A stretch of DNA of 64,000 bases from Seiridium cupressi (taxonomy: Eukaryota; Ascomycota; Sordariomycetes; Amphisphaeriales; Sporocadaceae), in the NCBI GenBank assembly GCA_036674765.1, contig JARVKI010000033.1, positions 310,001 to 374,000 on the forward strand, written 5' to 3'. Numbering within the stretch: the first letter of the stretch is position 1; each line of letters starts with the position of its first letter. The translations under genes and the position numbers were made by a program. This document shows positions 36,281-46,786 of this stretch, piece after piece. The notes beneath the pieces are model-generated. The model did no database searches. It saw only the letters and a list, made by a program, of their open reading frames with translations, and was not told where the DNA came from.

Positions 36281-37152
36281 CTTGTGGGGACATCATAGAT
36301 CATGGTCGGACAATAGAGCTTAGCGTATGGGGAGAACATAACAGCACGTTCTCGTACAGTCGTGTGTAGCGTACATGAGCCGAGAAGCTACGTAGTTAGA
36401 GAAGTAATATGAGTTAACGGAATGTGATATCTCAAGCTCATATTTAAAATCAATATTCCCCGCTCCTAGTGCTTCCCGTGAACGACCTTTCTCATATGTC
36501 CAAAATGGGCAATTATGGCTGTTGAACTGAGCGAAAGTCTATCAAGTGTGATGTTTTATACTTCCACTAAGGCCGTCATAAATTACTTAAGATCTAATAA
36601 ACACTTAACCTTCGTCCAAAACTATGATGCATGCTACGTACAAAGAAATTCCCCTCCTACATAGTCATCTATTAATAACCAACAGTTCTTTAGCAACGAA
36701 GACTATGGTCTTCCTGACTGAAAACTTCTACCTCCTCCGTCGTGGTAATCGAAAAGTTTGCATGAATGGAAGTGAGATATTTATGCAATAGTACAAAGAA
36801 CGGTGAGGAAGGAAGTATCAAGTTATTGATGGAAATTAGCTACAAAGAATTCTTACTAAAGAACTGTCGCCTAAGCATGACAATGTAATTCATCTGGCTC
36901 TTCTTTGTCCCGAGGTGAATTCAATGGAATATGGGTTTCGAGGCTAAGCAAAATACGACCTTGAAAGGATATCGAACAAGCGTATCTCCACATGAGGTCA
37001 AGTTCGCGGGATAGCTATAGTAGTATATATTCCCTCACTATATTCGCTTGAATATTATCATTCAGACTACCATCTATCCACCAAAAGTTCATTGACTGAA
37101 CTCGCTCAACATATTAAAGCCACCATCTACCAACGCATCTTATATATTCACA
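36281..37152. other. Intergenic region, no gene seen
   Basis: About 870 AT-rich bases between co-oriented genes. It includes the promoter of the downstream hydrolase. Confidence 0.5.
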
Positions 37153-38733
37153 ATGGCTGCCATTAGCACTTTCAATCCTATCCCACCGGCTACTCTGCTC
37201 TCTGTGCAGCCCTGGATGGACTCTAAGGGTGTCGAGAGCGCTGACTTTTGGATCGTCGAAGCGAAATTTAGAGTCAGCTTGAACCATAAGACAATGAATG
37301 AATTCAACGACCTCAGCCTAACCCTAACAGCAAGGATTGTTCTCGGCAAGAAGGCCATGCAGAAACCTTTGTCAGAGGCTGAATTTGGGGAATACGTATC
37401 GAAGTCGACAGAAGGGGCCCGAGTCTTCCTTTGCGGAGGCCCAGGAGACGAGAATCCTCCTGACCGCAACCCGGAGTTTAACGATTGGTATACGTCCAAG
37501 GGAGATATTCTTGTATACCTCGACTATCGAGGTACCGGAAGCAGTGTGGAGATTTGCAACAGCGCGGGTGTGGTTAACAGAGAATGCCACCATTTTATGC
37601 GGCTCCTTCGTCCACAAGATGATCCCAGCAATATGGATATCCAACTCACATCGGGTGAAGCTATCCGTATGTCTCGCTTCTTAACACTTTTCCGGCAGGA
37701 CAATATCGTCCGCGATCTAGAGGCTATTCGTAGCTGTCTGCAGGACACGCAGCCGTGGCGTATTTTTGGGCAGTCTTACGGTGGCTGGATCTCTCTGTCA
37801 TACTTGTCCATGTACCCCAAGAGTCTCAAAGATGCTATCATTACTGCCGGCCTGCCCCCAAATAGGACAGCCGACGAGACGTATCAGACTTTATTCAACG
37901 TTGTGATTGCTCGGAACGATGAGTATTACGGTCTCTACCCCGACGATATCGAGAGGGTAAAGCTTATCGTTCTTTTCCTTGTCTCTACTCCGCCGCACAC
38001 CGCCTCGGGCTATCTGCTTCCAACCACCGGAACCCTCTCAGCGCAACGCTTCCTGTGTCTGGGCCGGAACCTTGGTTCACGTGCGCGCTGGGCAGAGCTC
38101 CACGATCTCATCTGGACCATGTGGATGGATGTAACCGTCCTCGGTCTCTTCCGGCCATCCACATTAGTTATGTACGAGAAGGTAGAGACATGGCGCTTCG
38201 ACAAACGCCCACTGTACGCAGTCTTGCATGAAGCTATGTATGCCACCTCCGGATACTTCACCAACTGGTCTGCGGAGAGAGTGGCCGCGAAACTCCCTCA
38301 GTTCCGCTGGGCGAGAAGGGATAGTGGAGGGCGAGAATGGAAACAAACCTTAGTCGACATGTGTTGTCTGGGAGATGACACGGATAAGATTTATTTTAGC
38401 GGAGAAATGATCTATCCGTTCTTCTTCAGTACGCACAGAGCCCTGCGCCCTCTGTGGAGCGTGGCAAATGCGTTGGCCAACGGCACTTGGACCGCTGACC
38501 TCTATGATCGGTCGCTGGAATGGAACACTGTCCCTGTCCAGGCCATCAGCTATCAGTCGGACATGCACGTAAACCCTACGCTAAGTCAAGAAACAGCAAA
38601 TCACGTAAAGGGGATTCGACATCAGGTCTTGGATACCTTAACACACAACTCCACTACCTATCAGCTGGAGCATGGCTCAATTCGAGCGGCTGGAGCGGCA
38701 ACTGCATTAGTAGACCACTTGACGAAGTTTTGA
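37153..38733 (+). CDS. Alpha/beta hydrolase, proline iminopeptidase-like (peptidase family S33)
   Basis: A single exon encodes 526 residues with no signal peptide. The fold is marked by the oxyanion-hole motif FLCGGPGDENP, the LDYRGTGSS strand-turn, the nucleophile elbow GQSYGG (S208), D470 in QSDMHVNP and H507 in EHGS, which together form the expected Ser-Asp-His triad. A helical cap lies between about residues 235 and 400. Prolyl iminopeptidases remove an N-terminal proline from peptides. Fungal members of this length are common, and their substrates are mostly unproven. The first ATG is followed by a conserved-looking N-terminal beta domain, so the start is likely right. Confidence 0.9.
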   Translation: MAAISTFNPIPPATLLSVQPWMDSKGVESADFWIVEAKFRVSLNHKTMNEFNDLSLTLTARIVLGKKAMQKPLSEAEFGEYVSKSTEGARVFLCGGPGDENPPDRNPEFNDWYTSKGDILVYLDYRGTGSSVEICNSAGVVNRECHHFMRLLRPQDDPSNMDIQLTSGEAIRMSRFLTLFRQDNIVRDLEAIRSCLQDTQPWRIFGQSYGGWISLSYLSMYPKSLKDAIITAGLPPNRTADETYQTLFNVVIARNDEYYGLYPDDIERVKLIVLFLVSTPPHTASGYLLPTTGTLSAQRFLCLGRNLGSRARWAELHDLIWTMWMDVTVLGLFRPSTLVMYEKVETWRFDKRPLYAVLHEAMYATSGYFTNWSAERVAAKLPQFRWARRDSGGREWKQTLVDMCCLGDDTDKIYFSGEMIYPFFFSTHRALRPLWSVANALANGTWTADLYDRSLEWNTVPVQAISYQSDMHVNPTLSQETANHVKGIRHQVLDTLTHNSTTYQLEHGSIRAAGAATALVDHLTKF

Positions 38734-39943
38734 TAGATATCCTAGGTAATGTGCTTGAGAGTGCCAGGCCGTAGTCTTTAATAACGCAGCTAAGTAGCCG
38801 CAGTAATGAATGGATAGCATATGCCCTGAATAATACATTATTGACGCAGACAACTTGTCCCTAGTATTATGTGATCACAATTTACTCATCCATTGGCACA
38901 GAAATTGCATCCGGGAAAATCTGACTCGGGGGCTCAAGGCGTTAGTCACGGAGCTGATGTTAGTTGTACCCAAGCAAAGCGGCTGGTAAAGATCCGCTCT
39001 GACATTCTTCTCTTAATGGTTATATTGAAGTGACGAGGTGGAGACCACGAGGCTCCGGCAACTTGGAGAACATTAATAATAATGGCATCAAGAGAGTTGC
39101 TTCTCCGGATACTATTATGGTAGGCAGGCAACTAGTCTCGCACTATTCAATGACGCCTTCAGTGGCTCACCGAGAATATGGTTGTTGCTCGGTAGATCTT
39201 AGGTTGTCACGTCTCAAGCACTTGTAAATCAATAGCACTCAACTCAATGTACCTCATGATGGTCCGAAGCCAGTCGTTCATATTTCCTGCCGTACTTGTA
39301 ATGCAGATGAAGCTATAACCGGCTGCCCATAGCGCAGACCGCGGCACGTGTTCCAGTATAGAACAATGCCGATTGGACCAGCCTTCTAGGTCAAGATTTC
39401 TGTCATAGCTAAAACCATGGGTCGATCCAGAACTTCGGGAGGGCGCACTACTTTCAAGCATATACTTAGTGGCCCAAAAAAACGTGGGGGAGAGGATGGT
39501 GTGATGGGACGAAAATGGCATTCACAATGGCGCGATGGGCGCTATACACTGTGTGGCTTGACCTATTGAGTCGCCAGAACAAACTCAATTCGGTAAATCG
39601 CGCAGACTTGGCCTATTCCACCATATGCATGTGCCAAGATGGTTATAGTCGATTCCAAATCCGCTCAGGCATTTGATGCGGTAGCACGGCCGCTCCTCAA
39701 GCCACTTCGTTCAGCTGCAGGTCTGGAATGGTTCACGTCGGTGATGCGATCTGGCGATAGCCAATATGATGTCAAGAAATTAAGAAGACCACGATCGAGA
39801 GAGATCTGTGGCTTGTGACAGCTCATGCATAAATAAGGCCTACCTCTCCTGCGTTTACGATTCTGTTTTTCATCAAGGCAACATCATCCTCAACAGTACA
39901 TCTCATCAGAACTTGCACATCGAATACTGTCATTCCAAGCAAA
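38734..39943. other. Intergenic region with unassigned ORFs
   Basis: About 1.2 kb. A 104-codon minus-strand ORF (39521-39207) and a 59-codon plus-strand ORF (about 39641-39820) read without low complexity, but I recognise neither. A TATA-like GCATAAATAAGG lies near 39826, about 120 bases before the next start. Confidence 0.4.
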
Positions 39944-40387
39944 ATGTTGGGCAAGTCTCTTCTCACTTTGGCAACTCTTTGCCTGGCCGCCAGCGCCCAT
40001 GTGCCGGCCTACGTAAGTTGGGAAAAGCATCTGGCCTCCGGAAGCCGATCTGACAATAATAAACAGGGCAACCAGTTCGACGCTCGCCAAGTCGCAACAA
40101 CCTCGAGCCACGCCTCGAGCGCCAGCGCCAGCTCTAGCAGAACGGCCACGATGTCTACCGCTGCCAGCAGCTCCCGAGCCAGCACCTCATCCACCGCCAG
40201 CACCGCCCGAGTCAGCAGCTCCGCATCCGCCGCTGCATCCAAATCGGCCTCTGCATCCTCTGCCTCCAAGGCTAGCGGCACGAGCTCATTCGCCAGTGCC
40301 ACCGTCACAAAGTCCGGTGCTGGTGCCAACGCCGTCAACATGCTTGTCGGCGTTCCCGCCGCACTTGTTGTCGCTATGGCGATTTAG
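39944..40387 (+). CDS. Ser/Ala-rich secreted, probably GPI-anchored small protein
   Basis: The open frame is 147 codons, but a textbook 54-base intron sits inside it at 40013-40066 (GTAAGT donor, TCTGAC branch, AACAG acceptor). It has no stop and is a multiple of three. The spliced form is 129 residues: a signal peptide (MLGKSLLTLATLCLAASAHVPAY), then GNQFDARQ, a long Ser/Ala/Thr-rich body, and a hydrophobic C-terminus (NMLVGVPAALVVAMAI) after small residues, suggesting a GPI signal. The unspliced form would add 18 polar residues after the signal peptide. It is likely a cell-wall or surface protein. No enzymatic domain is seen. Confidence 0.72.
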   Translation: MLGKSLLTLATLCLAASAHVPAYVSWEKHLASGSRSDNNKQGNQFDARQVATTSSHASSASASSSRTATMSTAASSSRASTSSTASTARVSSSASAAASKSASASSASKASGTSSFASATVTKSGAGANAVNMLVGVPAALVVAMAI

Positions 40388-41394
40388 AACATACGCGCCT
40401 TTTGGGCATGCAGAATTTGGGGGGAAGAGTCATTTATATTCATGTATATAGGGCTTGGGGAAAATCTGGTATCGGACGGAAGAATGATGGAAACATGATG
40501 ACGGGTTCACGGTAGATGACGGCCTTTGATTAATCTTCATGACGTGGCGCAAAGATTTCATTGGTGTAGGCCAATAAAGGAGTTTAATTAAAGATATATC
40601 ATACGGATAATTCCAAAGAATGTTACTGAGATAGCAATTGTTGAAATGTATTTTTACGGTATGTCGATTGTCAGCAGTATTGATACTACGACTATCACCA
40701 CTACTCCAACTTGCGGTGTGTGGGATGCTGGCTTCATATATGTTCTGGGAAAGCAGAAGGAAATATGTGCGGTGGGTATCTCACAATCCTTGTTCAATTG
40801 CATCGGTGATTATGTCGAACACGGCTCTGGGGTTGTGCTCATCCATCCTCGCTGTATTGTCTAAGCTGAAGAGTATACATCAGCTCGTAATAACCCTGTC
40901 TGGTGTGAGAGATAATATGTATGCTGAAAGCACTTAAAAGTCGTGGAGGGGATTTCGCAAAGTAAGGGTTATTTATGTATACTAACTCTGAGATTTACGG
41001 GTCACATCACATTCAATAATGTACGTTATGGTTCTTGCTATCTGACCACAGCAGCATAAAACATATCAAGCAACTCAACAAGATACAAGTGCGTGGACTG
41101 TCGATTAATATTTCCCAAATTACAATGAACAGTCTAGCAAGCGTTCTCGTTACAATTTTTCCCTTTACCGAATAGTACGAACTACGGCCGTCGTCTAAAT
41201 GGATATTCATCCTAAGTAGTGCTGTTATTACCAACATGGAGGCGGGGCTGTCCTACACTTGATCTATGATGACGATTTCCTAATTACTCAATATTGGCCA
41301 GTAGTGCCAGTATTACATAAATAGTTTTCGTTATCGATAAGTTAATTTTAAATCAGATGCGCATAAAAAGAAAGAGAAAAACAGAAGAAGAGTT
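40388..41394. other. AT-rich intergenic region, no gene seen
   Basis: About 1 kb of AT-rich sequence. Short ORFs near 40638-40937 and 41013-41237 have no coding character that I can support. Confidence 0.5.
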
Positions 41395-41582
41395 GCGCTC
41401 TTCGGGATACCCGCGGCTCGCTTAGAAAGCAAGAATGATGACTACTGTCACGGACTGGCGCTGCCAGCTGGCAGCCTGGAGTATTTAAGTAGGAGCTGGG
41501 AGCTTAACTCCAGCTCTTCAGCACCTTAGAGCATAGCCTGTTTGACCTCCTCGAACCGTGACAACTACTACATTAAAAGCGC
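41395..41582 (-). pseudogene. tRNA-Gly pseudogene interrupted by a solo LTR
   Basis: 41395-41445 plus 41569-41582 align to the intact tRNA-Gly at 41722-41793 (GCGCTCTTCGGGA against GCGCCCTTCGGGA; GCTTAGAAAGCAAGAATGAT against GCTTGGAAGGCAAGAATGAT; TACATTAAAAGCGC against TACACTAAAGGCGC). Most differences are C-to-T or G-to-A. Several bases covering the B box are deleted, and the A box is broken by the LTR inserted at the position matching tRNA nucleotide 14. It cannot be transcribed or folded as a tRNA. Confidence 0.85.
41446..41563. mobile_element. 118-bp solo LTR (or TRIM/SMART-type terminal repeat)
   Basis: The element begins TGTCACGG and ends CCGTGACA, a perfect 8-bp inverted pair with TG...CA ends. 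It is flanked on both sides by the 5-bp direct repeat ACTAC (41441-41445 and 41564-41568), which is a target-site duplication. Inside are a 16-bp perfect palindrome (41460-41475, GCTGCCAGCTGGCAGC), a TATTTAAG TATA-like box, and a second near-palindrome built on GAGCTGG and CCAGCTC. No internal domain remains, so the rest was probably lost by LTR-LTR recombination. It is short for a Ty3- or Ty1-type LTR, so a TRIM-like parent is possible. Confidence 0.8.
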
Positions 41583-41721
41583 CCATACATGTACACAGAT
41601 TATGGCGATAAATAGTTACAGAGCTTTAAGACGTTGGTTGGTTAGAGAAAAGTGATGGGCGAAAAAAAGAAAAAGCCTGAATTCATTAGTTATTGAAAAA
41701 CACAAAAAGATTTGTTGCAAG

Positions 41722-41793
41722 TGCGCCCTTCGGGAGTCGAACCCGAGTCTCATGCTTGGAAGGCAAGAATGATAACCGCTACACTAAAGGCGC
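41722..41793 (-). tRNA. tRNA-Gly (anticodon UCC)
   Basis: The minus strand folds as a tRNA of 72 bases including discriminator A: acceptor GCGCCTT with AGGGCGC, anticodon loop CTTCCAA (anticodon TCC), and T arm TCGGG-TTCGACT-CCCGA. The A box TAGTGTAGCGG and B box GGTTCGACTCC both match the Pol III consensus. There is no intron. One base pair of the anticodon stem is a T-T mismatch (CTTGC against GCATG). T-rich sequence follows downstream on the minus strand, but with no run longer than four. Confidence 0.93.
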
Positions 41794-43128
41794 TCACGTG
41801 ACGCTGTGTTGATCATCTTGTTAATGAGCAAACATGTAGTTTTTCGCCCGCCGCCCCACCGTGTCAAAAACCTTATCTTGTGCTGTCTGGTTCTAAAACC
41901 ACACCAAGATCGCCCGCGATAACTTTGGGACGCAAAGCAAAAGCATCTATCTCTCTTGTTTGGGTGGGTTGTACAAGAACGACAAGCGAGTACTGCACCT
42001 TATCAGCAAGCCGCGTAGAATATACTGCTGATGTAGAGGCTGCGTTTCTTGTGTACCCCTCCTGCGCCGGCCTTGTTCAATTCCAATTGATCACTTAGGT
42101 CCTCGGATGGCATTGAATTATGGGAAACTAAATAGTATAAATTTTCTTGGTCTGAAAAGTACCGTTGGAGGACTACCCTGCGCAAATATGACCCTCGGCA
42201 GTCGATGCCTATTCTGCCACGGACAAGCTGATGGTCATACCACTAACATTAGCAGGATAATTCCTAGATATTTCAACGATTACGCAACCTCCTTTCATGC
42301 TGACTTGAAGTAGATTTTATATATTCACAATGTATAGAGGCTGTTGAAAAGAAGCAAAGCCGCGGAAACCGTGCATGGTCCAAATGGGGTGTTCCAGGGG
42401 TTCAAGATCCTGATTCAAGTTAGATTTCGGTGAACACAGTCTGAGGCCGGGCTAGCCTCAAGCATAACAAACATAATTCGTCCAAGTGCTCGGTTATCAC
42501 AAGGCCAGAAGGCTACGACGGGATGTCAGATCTCATTTGAATGTTGTTTTATTTTTATCTTCCAAGAGTATCAACGCTGACTGAATTGGTGCACCCAGCA
42601 CTTTCTCCCGGCCGTCTGACTACTGACAAGCCTTGGCTCCGGGCTATTCATGAGTTTGAGGATGCTTTTCGGGGTCCAGCTGAGCGCCACCTTCTTCAGC
42701 CCTCTGCCAATGCGCCAATGACTGAAGAGCCTCCGCCTCCATCTGCGGTGGGAGCCTCCTCGATAGCTGGACTCTATTTCCCATACTCACCACAGCCACG
42801 AGTCATCCTATTGGCCTCACTGGCGAGCCAAGGCAGCTTTCTGCGCGGAAGCTGACCCAAGCCCCCAGATGCAAGGGGCAGCAGAGCCTCAATATCTCCA
42901 TGGGATCCTGTTGCCTCTGAGACATTGGGGACTTGCTGGGGGTCTTTATTCGAGTACTGGTATATATGGTAAGCCGCTTCACAGCAATTTGCCCCCGGCC
43001 ACTCAGATCTGATCAGCCATAGTCTACATAGTAATCACATCATATATTAAATTATTTGTACAAAGACATTTATTCATAATTTATAACAAAATATATTTGA
43101 ATCCGACTCGCACTCTTTTTTCTCTGTT
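41794..43128. other. Intergenic region, no gene seen
   Basis: About 1.3 kb. An ORF at 42541-42855 has no recognisable feature. The last 130 bases are very AT-rich and form the 5' flank of the membrane protein gene. Confidence 0.5.
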
Positions 43129-45212
43129 ATGGCTACTGTGCCAGATCTAATCCCGCAGCTTCAGAATCTCACTTTCGCGCCACCGACATCGCAAAGTCGT
43201 CCTATTCGGCTCGGTGGACAAGACTTTGCTCACTGTTGTCTTCTGGCTCTAAATGAGTCATTTGAAATACAGAACGGCAATTTGTCTTTCCGCCAACCCT
43301 CTTACCTCTCCACTCTCACCTCCGAGGATTTTGGTTCTAGCCAATTCCCATGTGGCGCGACATATCTAGGAAACTCCAGCGGTGCGCCCGAGGTCCGAGT
43401 GCCATACAACTGGTGTGCAAATAGATGCGATGGATGGCAAATCTCACACAAGGAAGCCCTCTCTCAATGAATTGGGCCCCTGGTGGGCTTCATCCTCCCG
43501 TGCATCGCCTTCTGCCTCAATATCCCCCGGAGCTCCAAGATGGGCATTCCAAGCATGGTCTTCAGACCCAGGCCGAACCACACCATGGGTTTGATCACCT
43601 CCGTTCTGCGCTTCCCTCCCGCCCTGTTCATAGTCACGCTCGACACGGTCATCTGGCTTTCCATCTGCTTTGCCTTTGCTGGCCCCATGCTCCTCAGCGG
43701 CCTCTACGAAGCTTACCTGGACCACCGACTTCTGACCGTCTTGGACCAGAGGGTCCGAATCGACTCTCGAGATATACCAAAGCTGACAGTGGATATGCGG
43801 GCAAGGTTCCTCTCCATTATCTTGATCGGTAACATCAAGATGAAATCGAGCGGACACGTAGCAGAGATCGACAGCCTCATCGGAGGTATTGGCCCAAGCA
43901 CACCCTCGGTACATATCACAGAAGTCAAAGCTCGACTCCAGGCTTTACTTGCCAGTCAGACAAGTTTCGGTTCAGCTGTAGGAGCGCCCGTCGTCTTCTT
44001 TGTCGGGTCTTACATCTACAACTTGATCGATATCCGCAGCAAACTAGGTGATAACGACACGGCGCACGCATTAGCCTTCGGAATGTGTAAGTTCATGTAG
44101 TATTACTGTAATAGTCTATGGAAAGCAGTCACTGATGATGAGTTTTCCAGGGTGGATGATTGTCCCTGAACTGGCGATTGTGTCTTGCCTCCTCCCTGCT
44201 GCGAACAACCCCGGAACGCTCCATGGTGTTCTTAACCGCCCGATCGAGCAGGATATCGGCACCAAGAAAAGACACCTCTTCGGTCTAAAGCCATTGACCA
44301 TTTTCCAGTGGCAGCCAATGGAGAACGCCTATGGTGGGCGTTACAAAACCGTAAATCTATGGCATCGAGGCCTTAGCAAATACAAATGGTTCCGTCGGGT
44401 GATCGAGAGTTACCTAGACCCGAGTTTCCCACAAGAACAGAGGGAGCAGATTCAGAGCATTGATGAAGAGCTACGCATGTCGTTCTCTGATTGGATCCGC
44501 AGCTGGGCTGGTGCCGTATTCCTGCTTTTAGTACCATGCCTGCTGGCGGTACTTACATCATACCACACACCGCGCGTGGGCTTCGCTTGTCGGAGCCTGA
44601 CACATCTCGTCTACTTCTCCACCCAGATCCCGCTGATGACTATCTGGCTGGCGCATACATGGCTTGAAGTCCGTGTTACCGAGCAAGTACAGTCGTACAC
44701 TAGCCAGTGTCACGGGACCGAACGGCTGCGGAAATCTATAAAGGCCCTTCTATGGATCGTTGGCATCATCCTGGGTGGAGCTGCGACTTTATCAAGTATC
44801 GGGGGAACTTTGATGCAGTTGGTAGGGGTCTACCGAAACTGCATTTGCAAGGTATGCTTTCTTATTTGAAATTTTACACCTCACTATACTATTCACCTAC
44901 CATCAACTACACCACATGCTAATCGTAGGACAACTGTAGATTCCCGCCCAATATTGGCTCAACAAGAATCACCCTGATGCATATATCCTGCTAACCACGA
45001 ATACCTCTGAGGAGATCTCAGAGGCTCTTACATGGTGGCAGGGGACAGCGATAGCAGCAATCGCCGTACTTTGTGCTGTTTGTGCCTTTGGTTGGTGGCA
45101 TCAGCGACGATTGCGTGCCCTTTTCGGGGACCTCGTTGAACTAATTGACGAGAGTCCTTCCATTGGACTACGGAATATCGGTCCAAATCAAGGACCGCAC
45201 CAAAATATCTGA
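43129..45212 (+). pseudogene. Fungal multi-pass membrane protein gene with a premature in-frame TGA
   Basis: Three exons can be followed (43129-44086, 44151-44851, 44940-45212); both introns are GT-AG and join in frame to 643 codons. The product has about eight hydrophobic segments, beginning with GPLVGFILPCIAFCLNIP and ending with a Trp-rich segment and a basic WWHQRRLRALF tail. The N-terminal 110 residues carry paired cysteines (VPYNWCANRCDGW). At 43468-43470 a TGA interrupts the frame directly before IGPLVGF; a tryptophan is what I would expect there. No intron removes it without deleting the first membrane segment. Everything after it stays open, so it is a recent nonsense change, a sequencing error or a readthrough site. 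The next in-frame ATG (43540) would lose the first segment. Confidence 0.65.
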
Positions 45213-45885
45213 GCTGACTTGTACCTAGACTTATCATCACTTAATGTTTACCTACAGTCTGAAAATTCTTTAACATATCGAAAGAAGTATGTTTCAATTG
45301 CATTTAGTAGACTCTTTACATACTTAGAAGCACTGGGATTAGACATGGTGCTGTATAGACTACGCGATTCAACTCGGTGTTTGAATTACGAAAAGATGTC
45401 CCGCATCCGCCCGAAAAGGCCACCGAACCATTTGCTTCTGGGTGACAACGTTGTGATACTGACGTTTATGAGTATCCCTGTATACTAGGAGCTACATGAT
45501 CAGTTTACCCCCATATAAATCGGCAAGACCATCAAGCCCCATATCGCTGGAGCTGTTAGGATTATTCAACCAAAAGGAGCAAATGGTCTTGGAGCCAATA
45601 TCCCAGTTCAAAAGGGCAACATTAGCCATGGCACCCATTGCGCAAACATAGTGGGCGATAAGCAGCAGCCAGCACTTTAATTTTGGGGGAGCAAGTTCCG
45701 GGCTGTACAACACAAAGCGCATACAATAGCCAATAGTCAATCGCGTCTATGGTGGCGTGTATCTACGCAGAGCGCACTGATCTCGACCATACGGGAGTTG
45801 CGAAGCCTTAAACCGGGTTTTAGTAGAAAGAGGACGCCACGCGTGCCATTATAAGCTTGGTTACACTTGTATCTATAATCGGGCC

Positions 45886-45911
45886 TTTTTTTTTTTTTTT
45901 TTTTTTTTTTT
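45886..45911. repeat. T26 homopolymer
   Basis: Twenty-six consecutive T on the plus strand, with no recognised element on either side. Confidence 0.9.
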
Positions 45912-46213
45912 AGCAGTACAAGACAAGCCCGGACTCCAGCTTGAGAGAAATCCGTGGTGTACATAGCATATCTACCCATCACCAAAACTTTTTACATTAC
46001 AGTGCGGAAGCAGTATTGGATGTATGAATTGTCAATGAAACGAGTTGATTATGGTGCAGATGTCGCCGTAGTCGTAGAATGAGTATAGTGCTGCTGTAAG
46101 GGTATGATTATTATGTTGTTGTTGCGCTGGAGAGCTATATCCTCTCTCAGCGCCCTCTACTCTGTCTTATATACAATACGCACGGACCATGTGGTCTGTG
46201 CGGGGAAACCCCC

Positions 46214-46223
46214 GTCACGTGAC
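46214..46223. promoter_or_regulatory. GTCACGTGAC palindrome (E-box core CACGTG)
   Basis: A perfect 10-bp palindrome about 565 bases before the PRE2 start. CACGTG cores bind bHLH factors in fungi. A link to PRE2 control is not shown by the sequence. Confidence 0.25.
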
Positions 46224-46786
46224 CGTGACAGCTGCATGGCCGCTTCTGAAGAAATGGAGGCACTGGTCCATGGACGTAACGACAAGCTACCTAGACCTCT
46301 CCGAAAAAAAGATAGCGTATCGACATCGAGAGATTGACTTGAAGGCTTACTTCGGCAAACTCATGACTGTCGAATAAATAATTGAGAATCTAGGCATTTA
46401 GTCGTTGAAAGTGTAACCGCAGTTGTAGGCGACCCTATGAATAACCAGACCCCTGCCAGTATTCCACCAAGAAGCTACCTAAGCACGTAAGGTAGCAACT
46501 GGACTAGACTCAGGCACATGCGCACATACCACCTTGCATCAGCTTTGGGGGAGCTTGACGCGTGAGACCAGCTGCCTTGAGCTCCAGCTCATCAGCAGCA
46601 AGCAGTAGCAGGCGCAAGGCAAGCCTTGTCAACGTCAACCATCCACTGCCTCCCACCCGAGCCCCGTTTTCGTCGTCCATCGCCGTGTATCACCACCATC
46701 TAGACTTCTAATACTTCTCACGCTCCTTCAGAGAACCAATCGACATTTACACATTCCCGACACACATTCGAACTTAGAGTCCCGAG

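Larger units (their letters stand above)
45213..46786. other. Intergenic region, no gene seen
   Basis: About 1.6 kb between the membrane protein gene and PRE2. Apart from a T homopolymer and an E-box palindrome, listed separately, I see nothing. Confidence 0.5.

Noticed and set aside
39207..39521. 104-codon minus-strand ORF in the gap before the Ser/Ala-rich protein
   Set aside because: Composition is plausible, but there is no start context, splice structure or family that I recognise.
43382..43594. An intron that would remove the TGA at 43468
   Set aside because: Possible donors upstream have no acceptor downstream before the first membrane segment, and the open frame on both sides is in the same phase.
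46485..46500. PACE-like proteasome promoter element upstream of PRE2 (GGTAGCAAC)
   Set aside because: It differs from the yeast GGTGGCAAA consensus, and a single near match is expected by chance.
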